A stretch of DNA of 64,000 nucleotides from Faecalibacter bovis (GCF_017948305.1 NZ_CP072842.1:2238501-2302500); one strand, 5' to 3'. Numbered from the stretch's first letter, positions 44,646 through 54,282 are shown. Numbers and translations are program-made. Notes: generated by a model from the sequence alone, not told the origin.

Positions 44646-45257
44646 TTAACTTCTCTTATTGATTTGTTTTTTAAGTTCGTTCTTATCAATATCATATTCC
44701 AATTTCATAATGTACACTAAATCATCAAAGGTTAATTTATCAGCTTTATGATATGAAATTAAAATTTTCTTCATTTTCTCAAATTCACCAAGCGTGTATT
44801 GTTTAAATTCAGCTTCGATAAATTTTCGATTACCTAAATCTAAAATTAATTGATTATCGACACCTTGCGATTTTCCTTTCGTTTCAAATTCATGTTGTTC
44901 ATAAAGTTTTTTCCCAACATAATCGTTATTGTGAATTGTAATACTTTCAATATCTTGAATGGAATAAGAATCATTACCAATTGAGATTGAATCTTTAGTA
45001 AAAGTAATTTTACCATCAAAATAACCTTCTAAATCTTCTTTCGGAGCTTTAAAATATCCATTAAAATAAGCAGCAATTGTCGCCAAAATTATCATGAAAA
45101 TATAAAAAGCTGTGTTGCTGCCTTTAAAAATTTCAAGTTCAATGAAAACATAACTAATGGCTGATAAAATTAGAAATGTAACAACTAATTTTAGAATTTT
45201 ATTTAACCTATTTTGATTCTTTTGTTTGATGAATCGATCAAAACTATATTTATCCAT
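44646..45257 (-). CDS. Two-helix membrane protein of unknown function
   Basis: The 203-residue protein has an N-terminal cytoplasmic stretch, two adjacent membrane helices (about 22-62) and a C-terminal soluble domain with a beta-rich start (GKITFTKDSISIGNDSYSIQDIESITIHNN) resembling the PH-like fold of many small Bacteroidota membrane proteins. ATG 45257 is chosen. It overlaps the Crp-family gene by eight bases and is translated with it. Confidence 0.75.
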   Translation of the reverse strand: MDKYSFDRFIKQKNQNRLNKILKLVVTFLILSAISYVFIELEIFKGSNTAFYIFMIILATIAAYFNGYFKAPKEDLEGYFDGKITFTKDSISIGNDSYSIQDIESITIHNNDYVGKKLYEQHEFETKGKSQGVDNQLILDLGNRKFIEAEFKQYTLGEFEKMKKILISYHKADKLTFDDLVYIMKLEYDIDKNELKKQINKRS

Positions 45258-45828
45258 TTGATGCAATATCTTTTCTAACTCTACTTAAACTTTCAGGAGT
45301 GATGCCTAAATATGATGCAATCATCCACTGTGGTACTTTAGCTGTAATGGTTGGGTATAATTTTATAAAATCTTGGTAACGTGTCTTTGCAGGCGCACTT
45401 AATAAAGATGTGATTCTGTCCTGCATGTGTCGAATATGATTTTGCAACAATGGAACTTGTTTTTTAGTGTAATCAGGATTTAAACTTGTAATTAAATCAT
45501 TTACACCATCATTTAGAATTACAACTGTAGATTCCTCAATTGCCTGAATGTAAAATTTAGCTTCTTGCTTACACATTGCACTGTTGCGATCGCTCACAAT
45601 CCAGTTTTCAGTTCCGAATTGTACAATATGTTCTTTTCCATTGTCATCGATAATGTATGAACGAATTACGCCAGATTCTACGAAAAAATAATCGTCAGAA
45701 AATTCTCCAGCATTTAATATCATCTCACCACGAGTCAATTTTTTTACCGTAATATAATTTAATATGATCTCGATTTGCTCATCGGTAAGATCAATTTGAT
45801 TTCTTAAATGATTAATAAAATTTTGCAT
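45250..45828 (-). CDS. Crp/Fnr family transcriptional regulator
   Basis: The 192-residue protein has a cyclic-nucleotide-binding-like domain (about 15-115, with GEMILNAGEFSDDYFFVESGVIRSY) and a C-terminal winged helix (about 150-188, PQWMIASYLGITPESLSRVRK). The effector pocket lacks the full cAMP signature, as in many Bacteroidota members, so the ligand is unknown. It is divergent from the Rrf2 gene; the -7 element CAAATATA (45848-45855, minus strand TATATTTG) lies 20 bases upstream and the shared palindrome covers its -33 region. Confidence 0.9.
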   Translation of the reverse strand: MQNFINHLRNQIDLTDEQIEIILNYITVKKLTRGEMILNAGEFSDDYFFVESGVIRSYIIDDNGKEHIVQFGTENWIVSDRNSAMCKQEAKFYIQAIEESTVVILNDGVNDLITSLNPDYTKKQVPLLQNHIRHMQDRITSLLSAPAKTRYQDFIKLYPTITAKVPQWMIASYLGITPESLSRVRKDIASNG

Positions 45829-45875
45829 GAAAGCTTTTATTTACTAGCAAATATAGGGCAATATTTTAATAAAAA

Positions 45876-45906
45876 TTTAATTGTAACAAAATGTGTTACA
45901 ATTAAA
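45876..45906. promoter_or_regulatory. 13-bp-arm palindrome between divergent crp-like and rrf2-like genes
   Basis: TTTAATTGTAACA (45876-45888) and TGTTACAATTAAA (45894-45906) form a perfect inverted repeat with a five-base spacer. It covers the expected -33 positions of both promoters (TATATTTG on the minus strand at 45848-45855; TACATTTG on the plus strand at 45916-45923). A dimeric regulator, probably the adjacent Rrf2 protein, is the likely binder (inference). Confidence 0.65.
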
Positions 45907-45940
45907 ATTTTATTTTACATTTGTAATAGAATTTTAAGGA

Positions 45941-46348
45941 ATGAATAATTTACGTTTTGCAACAATCGTACATATTTTAGTTTTGACTGAAAAGTTTAAA
46001 GACGAGTTAATTACATCAGATTTTATTGCTGGTAGTATTAACGTAAATCCGGTTGTAGTACGAAGAGAAATTCAGGTTTTAAAAGATGCAGAAATTTTAG
46101 GATCAAAAAAAGGGAAGGACGGAGGTTGTTTTCTTATCAAGGATGCAAATGAAATTACATTTGGCGAAATTTATAAGATTATAACGAAAGATATGGATTT
46201 TGCTAAAAAAAATCAGCCCAATCCCGTTTGTCCAATCGGAAAAAAAATGAATGAAACGTTGGATCAACTATTTGTTTCTGTAGAAAATAATTTAATCAAT
46301 CAATTAAGTAAAACAACGTTGAAAGAATTTTCATCACAATTTAATTAA
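45941..46348 (+). CDS. Rrf2 family transcriptional regulator
   Basis: The 135-residue protein has the Rrf2 winged helix: ATIVHILVLTEKFKDELITS, INVNPVVVRREIQVLKDAEIL, GKDGGCFLI and EITFGEIYKII. The three clustered Fe-S cysteines of IscR/NsrR are missing; single cysteines occur at GGCF and NPVCPIG, so it may sense electrophiles by thiol chemistry. It is followed 16 bases later by a NAD(P)-binding reductase-like gene, a pairing typical of redox-responsive Rrf2 operons. A palindrome lies in its promoter. Confidence 0.9.
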   Translation: MNNLRFATIVHILVLTEKFKDELITSDFIAGSINVNPVVVRREIQVLKDAEILGSKKGKDGGCFLIKDANEITFGEIYKIITKDMDFAKKNQPNPVCPIGKKMNETLDQLFVSVENNLINQLSKTTLKEFSSQFN

Positions 46349-46364
46349 AATCAAACTTTATAAT

Positions 46365-47015
46365 ATGAGAGTAGCATTAATTGGAGCAACAGGTTTTGTT
46401 GGGTCAGCAATTTTAAAAGAATTAACGGATAGAAATCACTCAATCAAAGCGATTTCTCGTTCAATTAATACAGAATCGGAATCTAATAACGTAGTTCCAA
46501 TTCAAATAGATGTAAACGATACTGATGCTTTAGCCGCTGATTTGAAGGGAGCAGATGTGGTTATTTCAGCATTTAATCCTGGATGGACTAATCCTAATAT
46601 TTATGAAGAATTTTTAACAGGTGCTAAAAATATACAAGAAGCTGTAAAGAAAGCAGATGTTAAAAGATTTATCGTTATTGGTGGGGCTGGAAGCTTGTTG
46701 TTAGATGAAGAATTACGTGTGATTGATACACCACAATTTCCTGAAGAAATAAAACCAGGTGCACAGGCAGCAGCTGAATATTTAGAGTTTTTAAAGAATG
46801 AAAATCAAATAGATTGGGAATTCTTTTCGCCTGCAATAGAGATGCATCAAGGAACTTCAGGAGTGCGTACTGGTAAATACCGTTTAGGTTTAGATAATCC
46901 TGTAGTAGGTAAAGATGGACGTTCAGTTTTATCTGTAGAAGATGTTGCAGTTGTAATTGCAGATGAAGTTGAAAAGCAAAATTTCACGAAAAGACGTTTT
47001 ACAGCAGGTTATTAA
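46365..47015 (+). CDS. NAD(P)H-binding SDR-like protein (NmrA/YwnB type)
   Basis: The 216-residue protein has an atypical short-chain dehydrogenase fold: nucleotide motif LIGATGFVGSAILKEL (about 4-19), ADVVISAFNPG (about 64-74) and RFIVIGGAGSLLL (about 104-116). It lacks the YxxxK pair of active SDRs, as do NAD(P)H-binding sensor-type relatives. It forms an operon with the Rrf2 regulator, so it is presumably induced when that repressor is released. Confidence 0.88.
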   Translation: MRVALIGATGFVGSAILKELTDRNHSIKAISRSINTESESNNVVPIQIDVNDTDALAADLKGADVVISAFNPGWTNPNIYEEFLTGAKNIQEAVKKADVKRFIVIGGAGSLLLDEELRVIDTPQFPEEIKPGAQAAAEYLEFLKNENQIDWEFFSPAIEMHQGTSGVRTGKYRLGLDNPVVGKDGRSVLSVEDVAVVIADEVEKQNFTKRRFTAGY

Positions 47016-47085
47016 GATTATTATAAATTATTGTTAAACAGTACTTTTTGGTACGTTTTTAGAATTTCTACTTAAAATTTTAGTT

Positions 47086-47517
47086 ATGAGGTTTTATGTA
47101 GGAATTTTAAGTATTGTAATTTGCTTATTGATATTAGCAATCCCAATATTCTTTCTGGATTTTACATTCCTTTTCGAAAAATTGGTTGGTACTTTGTTAT
47201 TAATTATTTCTGGATTATTTCTGATTTCAGGGATAAATAATTTAACTATATTTTATACAAAACGTAAAGTTTTAAATAAAGGTTACAAAACAAAGGCAAG
47301 AATAGTAAAGGTTCAAAAAACTTTACTTGCAATTAAATCAGCTCCTAATTATATATTAGAAGTGATTTATGAGCATCCAAAAAATCATAAGCTTTACCAT
47401 ACGTTCTTAGATTATTATGCAAGTATTTCTGAAGAAAAAAATATTTCAGAAAATCAATACATTGAAATTGTAATCGATCCTAAAAATCCTGATTTTGTCT
47501 TGCAAAAATTAGCATAA
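47086..47517 (+). CDS. Two-helix membrane protein, DUF3592-like
   Basis: The 143-residue protein has two N-terminal membrane helices (about 5-27 and 33-56) and a C-terminal beta domain with KTKARIVKVQKTLLAIKSAPNY-type strands ending VIDPKNPDFVLQKL, which matches the DUF3592 layout (a small domain whose strand EIVIDPKNP is typical). Function unknown. It lies 70 bases after the SDR-like gene, possibly in its own unit. Confidence 0.72.
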   Translation: MRFYVGILSIVICLLILAIPIFFLDFTFLFEKLVGTLLLIISGLFLISGINNLTIFYTKRKVLNKGYKTKARIVKVQKTLLAIKSAPNYILEVIYEHPKNHKLYHTFLDYYASISEEKNISENQYIEIVIDPKNPDFVLQKLA

Positions 47518-47553
47518 AAAAAGGTTGCTCATGACGTGAGCAACCTTTTTTTA
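47518..47553. terminator. Bidirectional intrinsic terminator
   Basis: A 14-bp stem (47518-47531 with 47537-47550) with A/T flanks separates convergent genes. Confidence 0.9.
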
Positions 47554-48039
47554 TAAATATCTTTCTTTTATAACATTGATGTGATGGATAGAGTGTCCTG
47601 CAATGATATATCCAATTTTCTTTACAGATAATTCATTTTCTCCAATGAATCTCTTTTTATTTAAGGTTTCTTTATTAAATCCTTCAAACTGAAAATAAGT
47701 TGCATTCATCAAATGTAACCATTCTTTGACAAGAATTTCTGGATTTATTTGATCAGAATTTAATGTTGTTACATATTCATTCTCATCAAAAGTAAACAAA
47801 GTATTCTGATCATTTCTCGCAATATGCAAAGCTCTATTACTAAAGATTCGCTCACAATCAATACAATGTTGTACTACTTCTTTTATATTCCATTTTCCTT
47901 CGGCATACCTATAATCCCATTTATTCAAATCGGTTACTAGCTTCAAAGTTTTTTTAATTTCCTCAATTCTAATTTCCAAAGCATCGTTTACAGTAATGCC
48001 ATCGTAACTAGAAATATAATCGTTGTGGTTATAGTTCAT
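47551..48039 (-). CDS. DinB family protein
   Basis: This 162-residue four-helix protein has the DinB metal-binding histidine pattern: KWNIKEVVQHCIDCERIF (His near 57) and IAGHSIHHINVIKERYL at the C-terminus, with WDYRYAEGKW before the first. DinB-like proteins bind a divalent metal and include thiol transferases; the activity here is unknown. ATG 48039 is chosen over an in-frame start at 48069. Confidence 0.88.
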   Translation of the reverse strand: MNYNHNDYISSYDGITVNDALEIRIEEIKKTLKLVTDLNKWDYRYAEGKWNIKEVVQHCIDCERIFSNRALHIARNDQNTLFTFDENEYVTTLNSDQINPEILVKEWLHLMNATYFQFEGFNKETLNKKRFIGENELSVKKIGYIIAGHSIHHINVIKERYL

Positions 48040-48257
48040 AATTGTAGTTTTGATAGTTAAATATAACATTTAAGTTGTAAGATTGACAAAATTTGAAGTT
48101 AATATTTTATTATTTAATAATAAATTCTTCGAAATTTATTCATTTTATAAATGTAGATGTTTTGTAAGTGTTTCTAACTCCACGGATTAAAATTTCTAAA
48201 TAAGTTTGATTAGTTTTTTAAAAACTACAAAATTTAAATTTTAAAAATGTGTGTGCA

Positions 48258-49898
48258 ATGAATACATCATTATCTTATGCTAGTGGTCCATCAAATGATC
48301 CTCTTTTAGGAGAAACTATTGGAGAAAATTTACGTAATACAGTAGCTAAACATCCTCAGCAAGAGGCTTTGGTTTGTATTCAACAGAATTATAGAGCAAC
48401 TTATACCGAGTTTTATTCACAAACTGAAGAAATTGCAAAAGCTTTATTAGGATTAGGTCTTACAAAAGGTGAACGTGTTGGGATTTGGTCTCCTAACCGT
48501 TCTGAATGGACATTATTACAATTTGCTACCGCTAGAATTGGTTTAATTTTAGTTAATCTTAATCCAGCTTATCGAGAGAATGAATTAGAATATGTACTAA
48601 ACCAAGCCGGAATTAAGGCTGTATTTGCAGCAAGTCAATTTAAAACAAGTAATTATAAATCAATGCTTGAAAATGTTCGTTCAAAAACGGAAACATTAGA
48701 GCATGTTGTAATTTTTGAAGATTCTTGGCGTGATTTTTTACAATTAGCCGAAAGTATTTCAAGTATCGATTTAATGGCAGCTGAGCAACGTGTTCAGTTT
48801 GATGACGCAGTTAATATTCAATACACGTCCGGAACTACGGGATTTCCTAAAGGTGTGACTCTAACTCATCATAATATCTTAAATAATGGTTATTTTATTG
48901 GTGTTAGATTAAATTATACTCATTTAGATCGTGTCTGTATTCCAGTTCCATTTTATCATTGTTTCGGAATGGTAATTGGTAATATGGCTTGTGTGACGCA
49001 TGGAGCTTGTATGGTAATTCCTTCGGAAAGTTTTGATGCCGAATTAACTTTAAATGCGGTGGAAAAAGAAAAATGTACTTCTCTTTATGGCGTTCCAACG
49101 ATGTTTATAGCTGAATTAGAATTACCAAATTTTGATCGTTTTGATTTATCTTCACTTCGTACCGGAGTAATGGCTGGATCTCCATGTCCTATCGAGATTA
49201 TGAAAAAAGTACAAGCTAAGATGAATATGAAAGAAGTTTCGATCTGTTATGGAATGACAGAAACTTCTCCAGTATCTACGCAAACAATTATAGGAACACC
49301 AATAGAAAAGCAGGTCTCTACTGTAGGAACAGTTCAAAATCATTTAGAAATTAAAATTATAGATCCAGAAACTGGAGATATTCTACCACGTGGAATCGCG
49401 GGAGAACTATGTACAAGAGGATATTCAGTCATGCAAAAGTATTGGAATAATCCTGAAGCTACTAACAAAGTAATTGATGCTAATAACTGGCTACATTCTG
49501 GCGATTTAGCAACAATGGATGCAGAGGGTTATATTAATATTACAGGGCGTATCAAAGATATTATCATTCGTGGTGGTGAAAATATTTCACCCAAAGAAAT
49601 TGAAGATTTTTTATATACTCATGATCAAATTTCTGATGTTCAAGTTATAGGAGTTCCGAGTGAAAAATATGGCGAAGAAGTAATGGCTTGGGTAAAAGTG
49701 AAAGAAGGAATGAATTTAACTGAAGACGAATTAAAAGAATTTTGCTTACAAATAGCTCATTTTAAACGTCCTAAATATTGGAAGTTTGTAACAGAGTTTC
49801 CTATGACAATTTCAGGAAAAATTAGAAAAGTTGAAATGAGAGATATTTCTACAAAAGAGTTAGGTTTAGAATATGTAAAAATGATTAAAACTTCATAA
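48258..49898 (+). CDS. Fatty acyl-CoA synthetase (AMP-binding family)
   Basis: The 546-residue protein has the ANL superfamily motifs: [19 protein letters not shown] (P-loop, about 191-209), [15 protein letters not shown] (about 329-343), [21 protein letters not shown] (about 411-431) and the C-terminal lysine in [14 protein letters not shown]. It activates a medium- or long-chain fatty acid to acyl-CoA through an acyl-AMP. The length and TSGTTG/GMTETSP pattern fit FadD2/AcsF-type enzymes. ATG 48258 is preferred to GTG 48249. Confidence 0.92.
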   Translation: MNTSLSYASGPSNDPLLGETIGENLRNTVAKHPQQEALVCIQQNYRATYTEFYSQTEEIAKALLGLGLTKGERVGIWSPNRSEWTLLQFATARIGLILVNLNPAYRENELEYVLNQAGIKAVFAASQFKTSNYKSMLENVRSKTETLEHVVIFEDSWRDFLQLAESISSIDLMAAEQRVQFDDAVNIQYTSGTTGFPKGVTLTHHNILNNGYFIGVRLNYTHLDRVCIPVPFYHCFGMVIGNMACVTHGACMVIPSESFDAELTLNAVEKEKCTSLYGVPTMFIAELELPNFDRFDLSSLRTGVMAGSPCPIEIMKKVQAKMNMKEVSICYGMTETSPVSTQTIIGTPIEKQVSTVGTVQNHLEIKIIDPETGDILPRGIAGELCTRGYSVMQKYWNNPEATNKVIDANNWLHSGDLATMDAEGYINITGRIKDIIIRGGENISPKEIEDFLYTHDQISDVQVIGVPSEKYGEEVMAWVKVKEGMNLTEDELKEFCLQIAHFKRPKYWKFVTEFPMTISGKIRKVEMRDISTKELGLEYVKMIKTS

Positions 49899-49978
49899 AA
49901 AATGCTCGACCTATAATAGATTTATAGCGAAAAATCAATTATTTTTGAGAACAGAGAAAAATAAACTATTAAAATATT

Positions 49979-51163
49979 ATGTCTAAAATATTAATAATTG
50001 AGGACGAACAAGCAATTAGGAATGTCTTAAAAAGCATTCTGATGGATGAAGACCCAAAATGGGTTGTTGATGAAGCAGAAAACGGGCTTGTTGGAATCGA
50101 GAAAATCAAACAAAATGAATACGATTTAGTTATTAGTGATATTAAAATGCCGATGAAAGACGGTACAGAGGTATTAGTAGAAGCTATGGAACATAATCCG
50201 GATTTGCAATTTGTAATGATTTCTGGTCACGGAGATATAGAAATTGCAGTGGATTGTTTAAAGAAAGGTGCATTTGATTTCTTATCAAAACCACCAGATT
50301 TAAATCGATTGTTAAATACTGTTCGTATTGCATTAGATCATAAATCTTTAAAGTCATCAAATAAAGCTTTAAAGAAAGAAAACAAAGAACTTAAGAAAAA
50401 AGTTTCTAAAAAATATACCATGATTGGCGATTCACCTGAGTTAACTCAAGTGAAAACAATGATAGAGAAAGTTGCTACAACAGATGCTCGTGTACTTATT
50501 TTAGGACCTAATGGAACGGGTAAAGAATTAGTAGCGCATCATATACACGAACAAAGCCCACGTAACAAAAAGCCTTTGGTTGAGGTAAACTGTGCTGCGA
50601 TTCCGACTGAATTAATTGAATCTGAATTATTCGGTCATGTAAAAGGATCATTTACAGGAGCGGTTAAGGATAAACAAGGTAAATTTGAGTTAGCTGACGG
50701 TGGAACAATTTTCTTAGATGAAATCGGGGATATGAGTCTTTCAGCTCAAGCAAAAGTTTTACGTGCTTTGCAAGAAGGAAAAGTGTCGCCAGTTGGTTCT
50801 GAAAAAGAAATTAATGTAAATGTTCGTGTTTTAGCTGCAACTAACAAAGATTTGCGAAAAGAAATTGAAGAAGGTCGTTTTCGTGAAGATTTATACCATC
50901 GTTTAGCCGTTATCATTATCAATGTTCCAGGTTTAAATGATCGTAAAGATGATATTCCGGCATTGGTTCAATATTTTGCAGAAGATTTTTCAACTAATTT
51001 AGGATTAGAAAATAAATCATTCGACGAACAAGCACATGAAGAATTAAAAGCTATTGATTGGACAGGAAATATCCGCGAATTAAGAAACGTAGTGGAGCGT
51101 TTATTAATTTTAGGTTCTAATCCAATTACAGGAGAAGATGTAAAATTGTACGTGAAAAAATAA
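49979..51163 (+). CDS. Sigma-54-dependent response regulator lacking a Fis DNA-binding domain
   Basis: The 394-residue protein has a receiver (about 1-120, phospho-Asp in LVISDIKMPMKDG), a short coiled linker, and an AAA+ sigma-54 activation domain (about 147-385): Walker A GPNGTGKELV, the GAFTGA-type loop HVKGSFTGAVKD, Walker B GGTIFLDEIGD. It ends at LKLYVKK-like residues right after the AAA+ lid, without the Fis-type helix-turn-helix of NtrC. It may act from solution or bind DNA through partners. No cognate kinase is beside it. Confidence 0.9.
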   Translation: MSKILIIEDEQAIRNVLKSILMDEDPKWVVDEAENGLVGIEKIKQNEYDLVISDIKMPMKDGTEVLVEAMEHNPDLQFVMISGHGDIEIAVDCLKKGAFDFLSKPPDLNRLLNTVRIALDHKSLKSSNKALKKENKELKKKVSKKYTMIGDSPELTQVKTMIEKVATTDARVLILGPNGTGKELVAHHIHEQSPRNKKPLVEVNCAAIPTELIESELFGHVKGSFTGAVKDKQGKFELADGGTIFLDEIGDMSLSAQAKVLRALQEGKVSPVGSEKEINVNVRVLAATNKDLRKEIEEGRFREDLYHRLAVIIINVPGLNDRKDDIPALVQYFAEDFSTNLGLENKSFDEQAHEELKAIDWTGNIRELRNVVERLLILGSNPITGEDVKLYVKK

Positions 51164-51171
51164 TCTTAGTT

Positions 51172-51591
51172 ATGATTAATCGTTTTATTCTTTTTTTAAT
51201 TTTAACTATTTCCATTTTTGGTTGTAAAGAAGAAGAAAAAGATAAAAGTTATGGTGGTCTAACACCTGAAGATGTACTTTCTATCGAAGAAAGTTCTATT
51301 TTCAGTTATGAATCAATTATTTATGAAGGAAAATTCAAAGGAGAATATTTTGATCAAATAATTGAATTGGAGTTAGATAATGATGGAGATTTTACGATTT
51401 TATATAAAAACAATAAAATTAAAGGCGAGTGGTACAAAAAAGATGATGGTTCTTTGATGGAATTTGATTCTAAAAAAAAGCTGCCTTTCCAATTTTTAAA
51501 ATGGTCTGACAACTCTACAATTATGATTTTAAATTCTGATGGTACAGCTGATGACGAAGGAGGAAACTATTTAACACGAATTGAAAAATAA
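51172..51591 (+). CDS. Small lipoprotein of unknown function
   Basis: The 139-residue protein has a lipoprotein signal (SIFGCKEEEKDK, Cys near residue 18) and a beta-rich acidic domain (YEGKFKGEYFDQIIELELDNDGDFTI, KGEWYKKDDGSLMEF), reminiscent of NlpE/META-like lipocalin-type stress proteins. It starts eight bases after the sigma-54 activator gene and its stop overlaps the next start, so the three genes form one operon. Confidence 0.75.
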   Translation: MINRFILFLILTISIFGCKEEEKDKSYGGLTPEDVLSIEESSIFSYESIIYEGKFKGEYFDQIIELELDNDGDFTILYKNNKIKGEWYKKDDGSLMEFDSKKKLPFQFLKWSDNSTIMILNSDGTADDEGGNYLTRIEK

Positions 51592-52094
51592 TGAAATTTA
51601 AAATTTTATTTTTAGCAACTGCAAGTTTATTATTCAGTTGTCAGAATAAAGAAATATCAAAATCTGAAGAGGTTGCGAGAAAATATTTCGAAACTTATTC
51701 GGCAAAAACAGATTATAATCAAATGAAATCGTTTTACAACGATTCTGTTGATTACGAAAATGTAATTCAAAATACATCTGTAATTAAATTTGAAACTGGT
51801 TATTTGCTAAACGAACTTTTTGCTTGGAACGATAAATCTTTAGCTTACGAAAACAATAAAGTTCTAAAGGTTGATGGCGTAATCGCAAATGATTCTATGG
51901 CAGTAGTCAATGGTCAGTTTAATTCGTATACCTATAACGGATTTACATTTGCACCAATGAAGTTTACAACGTATTTATACTTTGATAAAAACCATAAGAT
52001 AATTAAACAGGTTGATTGGATGAATTATCCGATTGGTGATTTGATTGAATTATATCAGATGGAACAATCAAAATCAATTGATGTAGATAATTAA
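51591..52094 (+). CDS. Lipoprotein with NTF2/SnoaL-like fold
   Basis: The 167-residue protein has a lipobox (LLFSCQNKE, Cys near residue 17) and a cone-shaped NTF2-like domain pattern (ARKYFETYSAKTDYNQMKSFYNDSVDYEN, then YNGFTFAPMKFTTYLYFDKNHKIIKQVDW). NTF2-like lipoproteins occur widely in Flavobacteriia; a ligand is not known. It overlaps the preceding lipoprotein gene by one base and is the last gene before a terminator. Confidence 0.78.
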   Translation: MKFKILFLATASLLFSCQNKEISKSEEVARKYFETYSAKTDYNQMKSFYNDSVDYENVIQNTSVIKFETGYLLNELFAWNDKSLAYENNKVLKVDGVIANDSMAVVNGQFNSYTYNGFTFAPMKFTTYLYFDKNHKIIKQVDWMNYPIGDLIELYQMEQSKSIDVDN

Positions 52095-52096
52095 AA

Positions 52097-52133
52097 TAAA
52101 AAAGCGAACTCTTTTTTGGAGTTCGCTTTTTTA
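52097..52133 (+). terminator. Intrinsic terminator
   Basis: An 11-bp stem (52101-52111 with 52119-52129) and a T run lie just downstream of the NTF2-like lipoprotein gene. Confidence 0.88.
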
Positions 52134-52175
52134 TTTGAGACATTAGTTTTAGAAATTACACTAAAACTCTATTGT

Positions 52176-53225
52176 TTATTTCTCTGTATTAAAATATACT
52201 TTGTAATAGTACATTTTCTTTTCTTCGTCGTATCCGCGCTCTAAATATTCTTCAGCAGCATCAGGATCGTGTAAATCAATTTTTAAATTGATGTTAGTAT
52301 CTAATTTAATCTCTGACTTTAATTTTTTAGATTCTTTGGCTAAAGTTGGAAAAGAAACTTCAAAATTTTCAACAAAATCTACTTTACGTTCTTCTGCGTA
52401 ATTTTTCTTAAAATCTTTAAATTCATCAATTAGCTCAAATGGTTTAATTAATTCTTCTTCAATAACTTCAGGTGAAATAAAATCATTGTTTTGCATCACC
52501 TGAATTGTATTTGAAATAAACTCAGCTTGAGATTTTTTATCGTTTTTATCTAATACAACTTCGTTCGAAAAATCCTGAATTAACTCTAAATACTTTTTAG
52601 TATGATACGAATTATTTTTAATCATATCGATTTCCAAGAAATTCTTTTTCCAATATTCAGATTCTTGGTGTTGATCATCAATAGAAAAAACTCTAAATCC
52701 ATCTTCACGATGAACATCCAAAATTAAACAAGCTTTGTCAATCCCTTCTAACTTGTAACCTTTCCAGATGTTATAATCAATTCCTTGAGATTCATCAAAT
52801 CGAATAAATTTCTTTTTATTCTCTAATTTATAAATGGCCAAACCACGGCATGGAATTTCTTCGAACTGCATATTTTCGAATAATACCATAAATACTTCAC
52901 CGGTTTTAATTTGTGGGTGTAAAGATTTTTCAAATAAATGGCTTAATGTATCATTAGAAAAATCAACAAAATCTACTTCGTCATCAAAAACGGAAATAGC
53001 AGAATTGTATAAAACATTAAATTCTAATTTTTCAGTATAATGAGTAAAGTGATGAGGTTCTAAATTCTTTCTGAAAGGTGCTAATAAGAAAGGAACTAAA
53101 TCTTCTTCTTTCTTTTCGTCTAAAGGCATTGTTTCTTGTGCAAAAATATTTGCTTCTTCACGAATTTTATGTCCAACTTTTTGTAAAGTTATAAAGCCTA
53201 TGTAAGCGTTTTTAACGTCAATCAT
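52176..53225 (-). CDS. 37-kDa nucleoid-associated protein (NdpA/YejK-like)
   Basis: The 349-residue acidic protein matches the nucleoid-associated protein family (DUF4747-unrelated, PF04245 type): an N-terminal conserved region with FSNDTLSHLFEKSLHPQIKTG-like residues and a middle segment KFIRFDESQGIDYNIWKGY. It binds the nucleoid in enterobacteria; its role in Bacteroidota is not settled. It stands alone and converges on the sigma-54 activator operon. Confidence 0.82.
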   Translation of the reverse strand: MIDVKNAYIGFITLQKVGHKIREEANIFAQETMPLDEKKEEDLVPFLLAPFRKNLEPHHFTHYTEKLEFNVLYNSAISVFDDEVDFVDFSNDTLSHLFEKSLHPQIKTGEVFMVLFENMQFEEIPCRGLAIYKLENKKKFIRFDESQGIDYNIWKGYKLEGIDKACLILDVHREDGFRVFSIDDQHQESEYWKKNFLEIDMIKNNSYHTKKYLELIQDFSNEVVLDKNDKKSQAEFISNTIQVMQNNDFISPEVIEEELIKPFELIDEFKDFKKNYAEERKVDFVENFEVSFPTLAKESKKLKSEIKLDTNINLKIDLHDPDAAEEYLERGYDEEKKMYYYKVYFNTEK

Positions 53226-53459
53226 TATCGAATTCTAATTAAGTCGTAAAAATAATTAAAGTTTTATAACTATTCCTATTAATTTTTTTGACAATTTTGT
53301 TAGACTTTTTTGTTAAACTAAAATATTGATAATGAAATGATTAAATATTTTATTCAAATAAAAGTTTAATTTTTACACATCAAATTAGATGAAAATTTAA
53401 ATCTTGGCATAAATATAGTAATGTAGTTTACATAATTTAATTATTAATACAGATTGGTT

Positions 53460-54272
53460 ATGAAATTAATGAGATTTACATTTTTAAGTTTAATAATTAC
53501 ATCAAGCTTGGTGGTTGAACTTAATGCACAAGAAAGAGGAGGTAGAGGTGAAGGACAGCGCAATGTAGGAAGTAAAACTAATGTTGAAAACCATCAGAAA
53601 GCTCAAAGATCAGAAGCTCCAAAAGTTAGAATAGAACAAACAAATAAAAATAGAATTATTACTAGCAGACCAAAAAATGAAAAAATAAGACAGCAACCGT
53701 CTACAAACCAAGGAGGTGTAAGAAATGTACCTACTTTAAAACAAGATAGTAAAGGTAGAGATATACGAACTGAAAGACCACATGTGCAAATAGCAAATAA
53801 GCCAGGAGTTCGTCCAATTCGAAAAGAGCCGATTAAAATTAATAACTCTAATAAACAATATAGTTATAGTAAACCAGTTAAAAACTTTGATCATAAACGA
53901 TATAACTCATATCATTTTAACAATGTAAAATTCTATGGTCAAGATGGAGTTTATTATAGACATTATAACAACAGTTATGTGAGATTTATGCCACCTGTTG
54001 GTTTTAGAGTAAATGTTTTACCAGCTGGTTTTATTTCGATCAATTTAGGTTCTAGACCGCTTTACTTTTACGAAGGAATTTATTATGAAAAGTATATCAA
54101 TGATTATCGCGTGATAGAACCTCCGATGGGAGCAATTGTTTACGCATTACCTTACGGTTATGAGAAAATTGATTATTACGGAGAATATTTGTATGAGTAT
54201 GCTGGTGTTTTATACGACAAAATATACCACAGAGGTGAAAGAGTATATCAAGTGGTTGGATATTTAAGCTAA
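53460..54272 (+). CDS. DUF6515 family exported basic protein
   Basis: The 270-residue protein has a signal peptide (cleaved near VELNAQ, residue 22), a long low-complexity basic linker (about 25-135) rich in Arg, Lys, Gln and Pro, and a C-terminal DUF6515-type repeat domain (about 155-270) with three copies of a YxxxGxxY-style motif: FYGQDGVYYRHY, YFYEGIYYEK and YLYEYAGVLYDK. Each sits after a GFxV/IxxLPxG strand pair. The function is unknown. ATG 53460 is preferred to an upstream TTG. Confidence 0.85.
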   Translation: MKLMRFTFLSLIITSSLVVELNAQERGGRGEGQRNVGSKTNVENHQKAQRSEAPKVRIEQTNKNRIITSRPKNEKIRQQPSTNQGGVRNVPTLKQDSKGRDIRTERPHVQIANKPGVRPIRKEPIKINNSNKQYSYSKPVKNFDHKRYNSYHFNNVKFYGQDGVYYRHYNNSYVRFMPPVGFRVNVLPAGFISINLGSRPLYFYEGIYYEKYINDYRVIEPPMGAIVYALPYGYEKIDYYGEYLYEYAGVLYDKIYHRGERVYQVVGYLS

Positions 54273-54282
54273 ACGTTAATTT

